DNA of 64,000 nt from Solea solea (lineage: Eukaryota; Chordata; Actinopteri; Pleuronectiformes; Soleidae): positions 23,493,281 to 23,557,280 of the forward strand of contig NC_081143.1 of assembly GCF_958295425.1 (NCBI RefSeq), read 5' to 3'. The notes beneath the pieces were generated by a model, which worked only from the letters and a program-made list of their open reading frames with translations, made no database searches and was not told where the DNA came from. The first letter of the stretch is position 1, and every line of letters starts with the position of its first letter. Below are positions 44,484 to 56,533 of the stretch, piece by piece. The translations under genes and the position numbers were made by a program.

Positions 44484-45632
44484 AATTATGAGAAAGGAGC
44501 TTTCACATTGGTATAAGGTCCAGCACGGTTCAGGTTCCCTAATGAAAATGTAAACCAGAATAAAACCGTTTGGAACCTGGTAAGTCAGATCCAAAAATGC
44601 TTACTTTATTTTCTCCATTCGGCCCATTACGTCACTGTAAGCTGTCAACAAGAGGAAGGTAGAAGGCAAAGGATAGGAAGAACATGCAGAGGTCTCTGGA
44701 AAAGACAAAAAAATTAGATTACTCAAAGTGTGCTACAATGCGATCAACTATATCACAGAGCGTTTGTATAAATAACTGGGCCTGAAATGAGCCTCCCCTG
44801 TTTCAAAGACCATGTATTGATTAAATGCTCACTGTGGAACGTGGTGAACTTTGGTTCTGCTTAACTTCAGTGAACATGGGAAAACAGGAACCGTGCTGGC
44901 GATTGCTGATGTGAAATCACTGTGTGAATTTAGTGCTACTCGTGGTGCTCACTGTGTTATTTTTGGTTTTACTCTTGTTAACTCAAGAGGCAGGGATTTG
45001 ACAAAGGAGGTAAGGGTTTATACTTTTTATTTTTTTCTTAAATCTTCTATCCGTAGGTAAAGATATCTAGGACTTCTGTACCCTTTTTTCTTCCTCAGTC
45101 AAGATAATCACTGCCCAAAGCCAATAAACCCCCCAAAAATGGAAGATTTTTCGCACATACTTGTGCTTTTCTCTGATCTAAGGTTTGCCTTTGATCAGCT
45201 GTTCATGTACTCATTCAGGTCCTAAAATCATTTCTTATCGATCATGTCACATTCCAGATTCATATTATTCATATTAGACACTCAGCTGGAGAGGGACAGG
45301 GTTTTTTTTTTAAATGTGCTTTTATTTTGGGCTTTGTGTCGTTTTTAACACTGAATTCTCTGCAGTAGTTTGATGCCGTAGAACCACTGTTAGTTTTTAG
45401 TGTGATGGACTATGGCGCTTGATTTAGATCCATTTTTTTTTTTTTGCATGCCTTTTACTTTTTCCCCCTTTCCTGCAGCAAGTCAAAATAAATGTCCGTA
45501 TTTACAGTTTAACTCGCATATTATTTCACTTGGCAGATCAGCTGACAATCTATTTCTCATGCATATCAGTTGTAGTTTTATGCTCGTTTCTCTCTTTCAT
45601 TCATTGTGCTCTTTTTACACATTTTTAATAAA
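44484..45632 (+). other. ddx17 3'UTR (extent uncertain)
   Basis: Non-coding sequence after the stop. Canonical AATAAA signals occur at 45123-45128 and 45627-45632, the latter followed by a T-rich stretch. Either could end the mRNA; fish and mammal ddx17 3'UTRs are long, so the distal one is my preference. Confidence 0.5.
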
Positions 45633-47958
45633 CAAAACAAATCAACAAATCAAGTCTTTTTTTTATTTGTCAAGATTTTTCTTTGTACACCAGGTGGATT
45701 TTCCACATAAAAGGCTCCGTTTGCCGTAAATACACATCAGAAGTACATTCTCAGTTTGTACTCAGCAGTATGTATGTGTGACATTTATTGGTAAACATAC
45801 ATGAGGACATAAAGCTTTTATTTATAGTAGGAACATGGATTGAAATGCCCCCCCCCCCCACACACACACACTCAGAATAGATGTCACATCTGCGTTTTGC
45901 ATCTGTCAAAAATTGAATCCAGTAATTTATTTCTAGTTTTCCCTCAAGTCATCTATTGTGTTGCTCCTTTATGTCAAAAAGAACTAACACGTGAGGCCAG
46001 ACTGAATGAAATTTAGAATCCTTCCAAATGTGCTTCCTTTAGCAATGATAATAGAAAAATGAGTGCATACCCCCTCACTGCATAGTTAAGTGTAATCATG
46101 CTGGGAGCACAGATGTTCAATATTTACAATCTGATCAGGAAACTCATTATTGCTCTTCTGCCAGCTCTGCTGCACATCACTAAGTAACTGTATAGGTACA
46201 TAAAACGAGTGTTGATTGATGGCACTGTGGTTATGGTATAACACTGGCATCACATGATAAATAATGTGTCATTATGTCAAGTCTTAAATTCATCCCTTTA
46301 TGGTAAAAAACCCAAAAACATCTCTATTATAGATACAAACATTTGGAGAGTTACACATTTTATAATCTTACTACCTTCACTTTTTTTGTTTTGCTTGGCT
46401 GCTTGATTGTGAGCAGCATAACTCGGAGAGTAAAGGACGGTTTGGAATGAAGATTTATCGGGATGTAGGTTATGATCCAAAGAAGAAATTAGATTTAGTT
46501 TTTATCTTGCAAGATCTGGGAGTGAACGACAGCAAACAAACGAGGAGACAGTGAAAAGGAATGTTTTCATGTGCAAACTTTAAACAAAAAAAACAAGTGC
46601 ATATTTGAGTCAAAAAGAAAATCTCCAAATCAACATCCTGAGTGAAACGTAATTTTGGACACGTGTGACATCCCCGTGTGTTGTATACATATAACAAAGA
46701 AAAGTGCAGAAATAAAAAGTTAACTTTTTTTTTCTTTTACAGGGGGGAGGAGGATGTGAATGGAGGAGAATGAGTACCCTCCCTTCCTTCATGGACCTTT
46801 TACACAGAATATACTTTTCCTTACAGTGTCCTGATATACGCCAATGTCGATGCTTAATGAGACATGGAGACACCGTTCATGTTGCTGCAGTGGAAAAAAA
46901 CTGCCACAATTTAGACAACGACCCAACTGTCTTCATTCAAAACAAAGTATATTAAAACTAAGACGATACTTGAACTGAATATGAACTGATCCACGTCTAC
47001 GCTCCTTGATAATCTGAGTCTCCCATTCGTGTTCAATCATTTACAGCATTTCATAGTAATTCCTCATTCTCTGCTCTGTGCTACAGTGATTTTAAATGTG
47101 ATAGTTCCCAGATGCAGCTGTTAAGTGAAAGTTTTTTCCCCTTTTGCAGGACTTACAGTAAGGTGAACACAATACTATCATCTGATCCGTCCACTGCTAC
47201 ACCTGCAAACACTGGTAGAACATTCATTTTATAGGAAACTGAAACTACAGTTGTGATGGTGATTTACTTATGGATTGAATATATAACTTTTTTTGCCTTC
47301 TGGTTAATCATCATCATTATTATTATTGTCATCATTATCATTACTAATAAAATACCACTTAAAGCCATTCTTTCATTTAGAGTTGAACAGAGAATCAGTA
47401 TTAATGACTCAAACACCAGACGTACAAGTTTGTGAAAATACTCTGAACATGTAACATTTTAAATCCCAGGTCAGGTCTGCATCAGACACTTCAGAGTGTC
47501 AGGGTGTTATGATTAAAAAAAAAAAACAGACGTAATGTTTGACACCAGCCGCCACGTGTAGCTCACATGACACAGGATGAGATCAATTAGATAAATGCAC
47601 ATACATTCTGTTCATTAAAAAGGCTCAACTTGTTTTTCCCAGAAGTCATTGAGTCAATGTTTCTGACAGTTTGCTGTTACACACGTCTGCACTGATTGAC
47701 AGGAGAGGAGAGGCTACATAACACAGGAACATGGAGATGACGGAGTAAAGACAGGAAGGCTGTGAAGGAAGGCACAAGAAGAAGATGGCTCCCACAGCCA
47801 TTCTCACGTCAGTTTGGCTGGAAACCAAAAGTTTCAAAGTGTTAAAAAAAAGAAAGAAAAAAGAGGCCACGTGGCCTCTGCCAGTGATGAGGGACAACTT
47901 CGTAACATAAATCTTAACGGAAGCAGCAGATCTGATGAGAGGGAAGCGGTCCGTCTCA
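45633..47958 (-). other. convergent ddx17/gga1 interval; probable gga1 3'UTR
   Basis: AT-rich sequence between two tail-to-tail genes. Minus-strand AATAAA occurs at 45784-45789, within 160 bp of the distal ddx17 signal, so the two 3' ends may nearly meet or overlap. A poly(C)-CA tract is at 45848-45871. No open frame of note. Confidence 0.4.
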
Positions 47959-50900
47959 CTAAAGGTTCCCCCATGTGTTTGGAGGGGGAAACTGGTCCAC
48001 GTCGCCAGATTCGTCATGAGATTTCTCCCCCAGGTTGAAAGTGAGTTTGAACCGCAGACGCACCTTTTCCTGAAACAGAAAAACAAACAAAACACAACCG
48101 TCAGTCTCAGTCTAATGTATCAGCGGCAGTGACGGGACAAGACGAGCTCCTCTGTAGTTCCCTTGTAAACAAACAATGTCTGTTTACATTCAGCGTTTTG
48201 AGTGTTTATGCGTTTCCCTCCACATGAAATGTATATTTTAGGTTGTGCGTTGTTTGCATCCATATACGCTCACTAGCCGCCTTGATTGCCTCGTAAATGG
48301 TGTTGCCTTGTGCTTGTAAAATGCGTTTTATTCATACGATCACTTAAGGTCTTTAAGGAGATTTCTAAAAATGATATGCAGACACATAGCTAGTTAAATA
48401 CGATGACGCACTCTGTGGAGATTTGTGTGCCGGACAAAAAAATTACCTTCTGTGGGTTAGCCAGTAACAGGATCTGTGTGACGGCGGCTGGAGGCAGGAT
48501 GGGATTGAAGGCCGGGAGCTCAGTACTGGAGGGAGGCTGCAGCTTCACTTTCATCACCTAGGCAACGCAATGTGGACACGTCCATGTAGATTATAGCAGA
48601 TTATAACAACACTATATGACACTATAAACCTACTGAATGACGAGTTTTGGAAAAATGACACAGGGAAATATTTCATGTCTACAGGTCGACCTCTGAACTT
48701 TTATTGTAGAAGTTCAATTAAAGCAGAACAGTGGTGTTATAGCACTGTGTTATTGTGGCTGTCGGGCATATCTAGAGAATAATTGATTCACTTGAAAGAA
48801 AAGGTAGTAGTATGGATGTAGCCGCAGACTAGGATCAGATTTCCACCATACTGGAAATGATATTGGGGTCTGTGATGTGTTAGAGAGGTGTCAGCAGGTC
48901 TCTCTTAATATTCTCACATAGCTACTGTGGGTTACATACCATTACAGGCTTAGAATCATGTAGCGTGAACTCGGCTTTACTTGTACACAGCTTAAACTAA
49001 CCTTGGGCACAGCTGCCTGAAAGCGGATGTTGGTGGCGGGAGTTGGTGCCGAGGAAAGCATGGAGATGATGACCACCAGCACATCCGGCCGTGACGGAGG
49101 ACAGTCCCGGGCAAAGGTGAACAACACCCGGAGACTGTGTTTATCAAACACAGTCACTGGTAACAGGCTACCTGTAAAATATGACGTGTTGAGAGAGAAC
49201 TGCAGCTACAACCACCAAAAACACAGCATCACCTTTTGATTCTGCTGTTATTTTTTAATCTGGTGCTTACTGGGTTTGATTGATTCCAGAGGCACGGTGA
49301 CATCAGCCAGAGAGATGGTGTCGTACAGGTCGGCTGCAGGTGTCGAGCTCTTCTCCACAGCTGTGAGACTGAGGTTAGAGAGGAGGAGAGCGTCGGGCTG
49401 CTCTGATTGGATGGGGAGACTGGACGTTAGCCCTGGAGTGGTGGGAGAGGATGTGGAGTTTGGAAGAGGCCTAGGGCTGTTCTTGCCATTACTGCTGGAC
49501 TTGGTCTGGAGATCCCGTAAAGTGACTCTGGAATGAGGTTGGTTCTTATCCCTGAGTGTAGAACATGTAAAGTTTCATTACCTCAGTGTTGTGAGATGTT
49601 GTTAGTATATTTATCTTTTGACAAAAACACTTCCATATTTACTTCTATTAGACACAAGTAATGGTAAATATAATGCTTTCGTAGTCTTGAAGACCACTTA
49701 AAACATGGTGTTAATGAGCAACGAGCGGAACCAGGAATCAAACCCACAACCGCTCTACCACTGAGCTACTGTCGCCCCAAGTCTAACATCTTCCCGTGAC
49801 TGGCTCTTACCATTTGACCTGCTGACACTCTGGAGGTAAAGACTGCTGCAGCAATGTTTTCCCCAGCAAATCCAGTTCTTCCATGGCTTTAGGAGGAGCA
49901 GTGGAGCCCCCTGTTGGTGGAGCCTGCTGCTGTGGTTGTACCATAGCTGGTAGCAGCACCGCAGCCGCTACAGGCGGAGCAGACGAGTCTGTGCTATCAG
50001 AGGTCTGAGAAAACAAACTGAGGGTTAGAGTTTGTGCATCAGGACTGGACAGGGGAGGAGATGATGTTGGGTAAACTGGCTTTAATGTGAGTGCAAGTTA
50101 TCTTCAAGTTTACCTGGAATGAGTTCTGGGAGTTGTAGTTTTCGGTTACATTCAGTCCTAAGAAAACAAAAACAATGGAAAATGTTGATAATGTTTGTTC
50201 CAGGTTTTGATAATTAAAACATTAATGTGGGAGCCAGTATTGAGCTAATTTAGTTTAGTTTAGTAAGGTTCAGAGTTAAATATTCTTGCAAGGAAAGGAA
50301 CGTGGCTTTGTGGACCTTTGATGTTACTTATTAGATAAAGTGGGTTGAGGTTTTGGTAAGAAGGTGTACTAGGAACCTGCCAACCACTTTCGGTGGCTTT
50401 GGAATGAAGTGTACGTTGTTCAAAAATGATTTTCAACATATCCTTAAGGCAATATGAATATTTAAAATGATATACTTCTTATGTTTTCGAGTTTATTTAA
50501 TGCTCCAGTGTGTAACTTCTGATGATTTTTGTGGTATTATTCTGCCTTTGTGAACAGAAATGATGTCACATTATGTGTATGCTTCATCCTTAAGCTGAAA
50601 TATTACCAGCCCTGACTGATACAGTGATAGTGCAGGGGCGGGAAGGGACAAGAAGTGGAACCTGAATGACTGGGTTTGTGGAGCAGTTGGCTGATTGCGT
50701 GAACTCATCCGACAATGGTTTGGATGTAATGGACATCTAATATTTAAAAGTTACACACTGCAGTTTTAAGTATTAACAGGTTGGGAATGTGTCTTTGCTT
50801 TGTTGTGGCGTGTTCTCCCTCTGAGGACGGTAGGATTTAGTCAGCAAGCCAACAGGCGGGCTACACCACAGCCAGAGGAAACAAGATTTAACTATGCTGT

Positions 50901-53900
50901 GCTGGCTCGGTTGTATTAATACTGCTGACTCGACCTTTTAAATCTTGTTAAAATGTTCAACAGATGTGTTCCAAGAGCCAGATGAATCCGTGAGCTATGA
51001 CCTGTGCTTACCCAGAGACATGAGTTCATCATCCAGGAGGTTGATACCCGTGTTCTGAGTCAGGGTCTGGAGGTTGGAGGGCTCTGGGTCGGATGGTGCC
51101 GTGTTGGCTGACGTGTTCAGCCCCATCAGGTCTACGAGTGCTGAGCTACTGGTGCTGCCTGATTTGGACAGAAAATACACATATGTGGTCTCTGTGGTCT
51201 TATGGTCAACTGAAATATAGACTAAACCACATCTGTAGATGCAGATGGAAGCCACATCCTGCCGACATTACACCTACCTGGTTGTGAGGGCAGGGTAGTG
51301 CCATCTTTTGGTACTTCCTCCCCCTTTACCAGTTGTCTGTAAAGATTGATGGCCTGTGTCAGGCTGTCATTGGCTTGTAAGATGTCCGCTGTAAGCAGAA
51401 AAATAATTAGCAGCATCAAAGGCACACCATGTTCAGGCGGCAAGAAAAAATCTTTTGCACATTCAGATTTATTGAGATTGGTTTTGAAAGAAATCCACAT
51501 TTGGAAGTGGTTTGAGAATGCGTCTCAGTCTGAATGCTCTGGCTGCTCAAATCAGATTTCATATCTTTTGCATCGCTCTTAATGCAACACATGATGATGA
51601 TGCCTCAAAACTGGTGAAATATACCAGTCTCTAAAATTGCACAAGAAAAACTGGGTGATTGTTTGGAGATGATGCACCTCCACTTTGCCTGCATGAAAGC
51701 CACTTCAAAATCATGGCTACATTTGCTTTGATAACTAGCAAAATAGTAGCGTCGAACAATGTTTGCCAGAGAAAAATCTAATTTGAGAAAAGAAAAATCA
51801 GATTTTCCTGAAGTCTTAACAATTTTTCTAGTCATGCCCTGTTGGGAACTACTATGGAAAAAAGAAATTTTGTTCCACCTCATATTACACCACTTACTTT
51901 CCCTACTTACCCAGAGCTTCATCATTATCCTCTGTGTCACTGGCTAATCGAAACAGTGTGGGCCTCATCTTTTCACAACGCAGGTACAGATCCTGAAATT
52001 AGAACCATGTCAAAACCCTAAACTCTCCCATTTATTGAGCGGTCCCGGGTGGATTATGAGACTTTTAACAAGCCGAGTTGTGCTGACCTTAATGAGATCC
52101 TGGTTGCTCTGGGAGCTGCTCTCTTTGCTGTAGCCTTCCAGCAGTTGGCTCAGCAGGTTGACACTTTCCTTCACCTCCTGGATGGCGTTCACTCGCTTTG
52201 ATACTTTCTCCACTCGCTTTTGATCCTAGGAAAGAAAAAAAAAGAAAACAAGAGACTCTCACAATGCCCAAGATCATTTGATCACATGTAAAAAAAAGAG
52301 CATTATTGCACATTTTTATACTGCATTTGTAGAAAAAGTTAAGGTTATATTACAATTTAAGATTTAACTACTCACTTCCTGGACCATTTCCTTAATGAGC
52401 TTGTTTGCTGCTTTTAGATCTTCTGGGTGAGTGCTGTTCAATAAGCGGGACAATGTCTACAAAAACAGGAAAGGACAGAAGAGGAAGCCAATTAAGAAAC
52501 CAATGGTCCCTCAACAATTTTCACAGGAGCCTGAATCATCAATGATCAGATGGGTTAAGATTTCCGTCGATCCGTGAATCAGGAATGTCTTTTGTCAACC
52601 AGTTTGGTGTGGTCGTTGCACCTTCATCGTCACTCATACTTCATACCTTGGATTTCTCCTCATCCTCAAAGATGGCACTTTTGGATCTGAGTGGAGGGGT
52701 TGGGAGGGGCCTGTCATCAGGAAGCAGAGTGTCCTGCTTGACAATGCCTGGAAGAGAACAAGGACAGCTGTTAACCATGCACGTCAACAACACAGCTCCC
52801 GCCTTTCATGCATTCACACCGTGTACGGCCCTCGGTGACAGACTCTACGTCACTCTGAGTAAAACTGTCAGACACAAAAGGTATGATATTTATACTGCAC
52901 TTAGTTTATAAAAGAAAATACTTAAATAATAAAAAAAGAATAAGTAAACCACTTTATTGTGGTTATATTGAATAGTGAACCATGTACAAACTGCAACCAT
53001 TATTAATAAGGTTAAAAATCTTCCTTTAGCTTGATGCTTAATCATGTCCTAAAACATCTTGAGCACTCACCCTGTTTTTTCAGCATCTGATAAGCGTCTG
53101 CTATCTTGGTCTCATCTGGAAGTCTCACCGTCCAGGTGTACATCATCTCTAACACCTTCTTCTTCACCGCCTCTGGAGCACGGGCACCTAAATACTGCAA
53201 GGGGTAGGTATTGATAATTATTATAGAAAAATTTATTCATTCTATTTGTCTATTCCTGGAAATGGAACAGATTTTATCTGAATTAGGTATGATTTACAAC
53301 TCTAGAAGACAGGGGCCACAGATGCAGCTGAACTGGCAGCGTAAACAGATATGTTGTGGATTTTGAATGCCTAATTCTGCAAGGAAATTCTATGTGATCA
53401 AGAATGTAGTTGCTGCGTGCTCAAGAGTGAACAAACTCCTACATAACCCATGGCTATAGATGTAGCCAAACTGGTACGACAGCAACGAGAACAACCCTTA
53501 CCTTTGGTGAAACCACTTTAATGAGCTCATTAAGAAAGCGGAACTTCCCCACTTCAGTATGGAAACGTTTTCCACAGTTCTTCATGCATGTCTCAAGAAC
53601 CTGAAAAAAGGTTCAAGTTAGCTGGATTTTACATTTCAGACACAGATACAATTATGGCATGTGACATGTAACATGTGACTTTGAGCTTATTAGCCACAAA
53701 TCCAACCCTAACCCACTGGTGAACAAGACTTACCATGAGTGCTTGCATAGCCTCCCACTCCTGAGGAGACTGGATCTTGTGAGCCAGAAGTCTGGTCGCA
53801 AGCTGTGGACTGATGGATGAAAACAGACTTTAAGTTGTACTTTACTGACTAACAAAAAAGTGTCAAGAACACTGAAGGAAACAAACAATCAGGTCAAAAA

Positions 53901-55630
53901 ATACACAAATAATTTTGACAACCTGTGAATCAAAAACCCCTACTAATTAAAATAGTCAGCTAGCTGATGGTATAACAAAACAGCATCAGTTAAATGAGGC
54001 TGCAGTGAAGAACTTTACTACTCTCAAATACTGTGATTATATCCCCGCCATCATCATCATCATCTCACCCTTCTGGTTCATTGTTGAGCTGATCACAAAA
54101 TCCCTTGATATTGTCCCAGTCATTCTCCTTATTCAGGGGGTTTGTGGCCTTGTCTGTGTGAGAGAAAACAAAAGGTGATGCATTTCATTTCTGTTAGTTA
54201 ATGTTAATGTTTTATGTTGTATGTGCCACAGACAACATCCCACAGCTCAGTAACATTCTTTATTCTGCATCGTAAGGCATGATTAAATAACGAGCAATGA
54301 TAAAAATGATTAAAGAACAATTACACTATGTAAACAGTGCAAGTGCAAACTAGAGAATGCACACCGACACCAAGGCCCCTCAGATTGTGCCAGTCCACTA
54401 CCCTGTCGGTTAACTTCATAAATTTAATTACAAAATTCCCCAGGAAATCTCTAGAAATGTTGTGAAAAAAAAAAGGTATACATCCCAGTGTTTAGCTGCT
54501 AACACAGACAAATAAACAAGCAAACACATTTAAAAACAGCCTCCTCGATAGAGGCATTAAACCAGTACAAGCTCTACAGGTATATGATCAGAAACCTATC
54601 TCTGCACAGACAGACTTTTAAAAAGCATGTATTGACAATTGTCCACCAACCTGCCTGCAACTGCTTTTGTTTTGATTGATTGTATGCATGAGGTGAGAGA
54701 GCATGAGAGTGAATTTCGATATTTTAAAAGAAAAAAGTTACAATACTTTTTTATAATGATTCAGATAAGTGAGGCCTGTTACACCTCTGAGACTAACAAC
54801 ACCAGCTAGTGAGCTCTTTCACAACCACATTTTACAAGCACAAAGGTTGAGCATAAACTACCAGGGATAGAATAGAATAGAATAGAATAGAATAGAATAG
54901 AATAGAATAGAATGGGAAAGGAAAGGAAAGGAAAGGATAGAATAGAATAGAATAGAATAGAATAGAATGGAATAAGACTTCAGGATAAGTTTGTAGTGTA
55001 CCAGCAAAGTAAAACGAGTAAAATAAGAGACAAGTCATCAAGACAAGATACCATACAAACTATAATCACTGTAGCTGCAGTTATAGCCTCTGATTGTTTG
55101 CAGTATGCACACTGTCATCTGTTCTCTGTTCTGGGGCAGACTGAGAGAAAGATGTTTGTATTTGGAAGAAAACGTGGGGCTGAATCATAAGGTTTTAGCA
55201 GAAGTGATGGTTCCTGCTTTGATTCAGCTGACACGTCTTTGGTTGGCAGCTAACTGACTAACTGGCTGTGTTAGCATTCAGGAATGCTTTACTGGGAAGT
55301 TCAAATGTACATGACACGTTACTATAACACCGTCAGACTCAAATTGTTAACATTAAACGTCATGTACGCTGAAAACCTGAGCTCAACATTGATTCATTAA
55401 TATGAGTTTGTTCCTTAAACGTCAGCAGCACTTTCTTGATTTTGGTGACATTTGCTCTTTTGACTCCCCCATTCACACGGGGAGGGGGTGAGTATTCAAC
55501 CCGAAAATAAAACTCGCCCTCCGTTAACTGTGCCTCGGCTGTGTCTTACATATAAACCTGTTATTATAATGAATGTTGACTTACTGATTCGCGACTGCAG
55601 GCTAACCTCATCTGGAGGCGCCGCCGCCAT
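47959..55630 (-). CDS. gga1: gga1, Golgi-localised gamma-ear Arf-binding clathrin adaptor, 17 coding exons
   Basis: Minus-strand exons: 55585-55630, 54069-54153, 53734-53809, 53502-53600, 53071-53194, 52647-52747, 52376-52456, 52088-52225, 51911-51992, 51278-51388, 51012-51158, 50114-50157, 49811-50004, 49271-49551, 49002-49171, 48447-48557, 47959-48069; 666 residues (human GGA1 639). Order: VHS domain about 10-145 (LLAHKIQSPQEWEA, GKRFHTEVGKFRF), GAT domain about 165-310 (KRVNAIQEV, LASDTEDNDEAL), hinge with the acidic-dileucine-type NLLDDELMSLG and DLLGKTLLQQSLPPE, gamma-ear about 540-666 (PLESIKP, FARDCPPSRPDVLVV, DQFPPPNTWGNL end). GGAs bind Arf1-GTP, sorting signals of mannose-6-phosphate receptors and clathrin at the TGN. 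The hinge DLLGKTLLQQSLPPE marks GGA1 rather than GGA3. Confidence 0.96.
49722..49778 (-). mobile_element. tRNA-derived SINE fragment in gga1 intron 13
   Basis: Minus strand reads ggggcgacagtagctcagtg and then gtagagc, followed by a B-box-like gtttgattcc. This resembles the tRNA head of a fish SINE. It is too short and lacks a closing acceptor stem, so it is not a working tRNA. Confidence 0.65.
54867..54968. repeat. pentanucleotide microsatellite (TAGAA)n with (GGAAA)n core, gga1 intron 1
   Basis: Two AATAG/TAGAA arrays flank about four GGAAA units. The frames reading FYSILFYSI come from it. Pure enough to be polymorphic. Confidence 0.95.
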
Positions 55631-56533
55631 CTTTCGGGAATAAACAAGTGGTCACAGTATCGCGAGATGTCTGGGGCTTATCGCGTGAACGGCGTTGTGG
55701 CTCTGCACCGCCCCCAGGTGGACATGGAGAGAAAAACAGCGTGACACTATTGCAATAGAGGAGCAGACCATGGAGAGCAGACAGGGCAGGTTGTCAGCTG
55801 CCAGTGTCTTCACTGACTGAAGCTAGCACGGCTTAACACCCGCCGGCGGCGACAGGCTACCTTCATTCACATTACCTGTTTGCTGTGTTTTTTTAAAACG
55901 CATTTGTCGTAAAGAACAGGGCACCGGGAGTAGTACGTAGTGCAGCGTTGATTTTATTATAGTGTTCTCTTGCAGTCACTGCACCAGTGTTGTTTGTCCA
56001 CACCTCAAGAGGGAAACTATCTACGCTGCCTCGACTGAAAAGAACACACCTTCGCCCAGAAGCAGTCACATCTGCACACAGAAGCTAACAGCGGGATAGT
56101 TAGCTAAGTTGGTTGCGTAAAACGAACTTTGTTGGTACTGTAATTTAACTCAACTGTGGATACCAGGCGTATTTAAACAGGGGGGGATACTTTCTGACCA
56201 AAGATACTGCAAATCTAAGTGATTCGCTGTGTGGAGAACTCTCCGAGCAGCCAGTAGATAAACTGCGGTATGATGCTTTGTGTTCATACAGTGCAAAAGT
56301 TAGCTAACGTCTAGCTAGCAAGCAGCTGCACTAGTCTAAACGTGACTCACTGGCGGTGGATGATGAATGTAACGTATCGCAACATCGGGTGTTGCCTGGC
56401 CGTCCCTCCTCCAACTGGAACACCGGCGATGACTCGCCCGTGACAGGAGAAAACATCTAATATCGTCTCCTGCTGTCACGTCTGTGGGGAAAATCTACCA
56501 AAGCATCGACTGTATTTGACAGCCAACGACAGT
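55631..56533. promoter_or_regulatory. bidirectional gga1/micall1 promoter
   Basis: About 0.9 kb between divergent start codons, richer in CpG than its surroundings (for example 'cacccgccggcggcgacag' near 55837). It includes the gga1 leader next to GGCGCCGCCGCC and a long likely micall1 5'UTR. No TATA box is evident; the compact head-to-head layout suggests shared regulation. Confidence 0.6.

Noticed and set aside
49722..49778. Possible tRNA gene in gga1 intron 13
   Set aside because: Has A-box- and B-box-like segments but no complementary acceptor stem at proper distance; treated as a SINE head.
54832..55041. Open frame FHSILFYSILFY
   Set aside because: Translation of the TAGAA pentanucleotide repeat.
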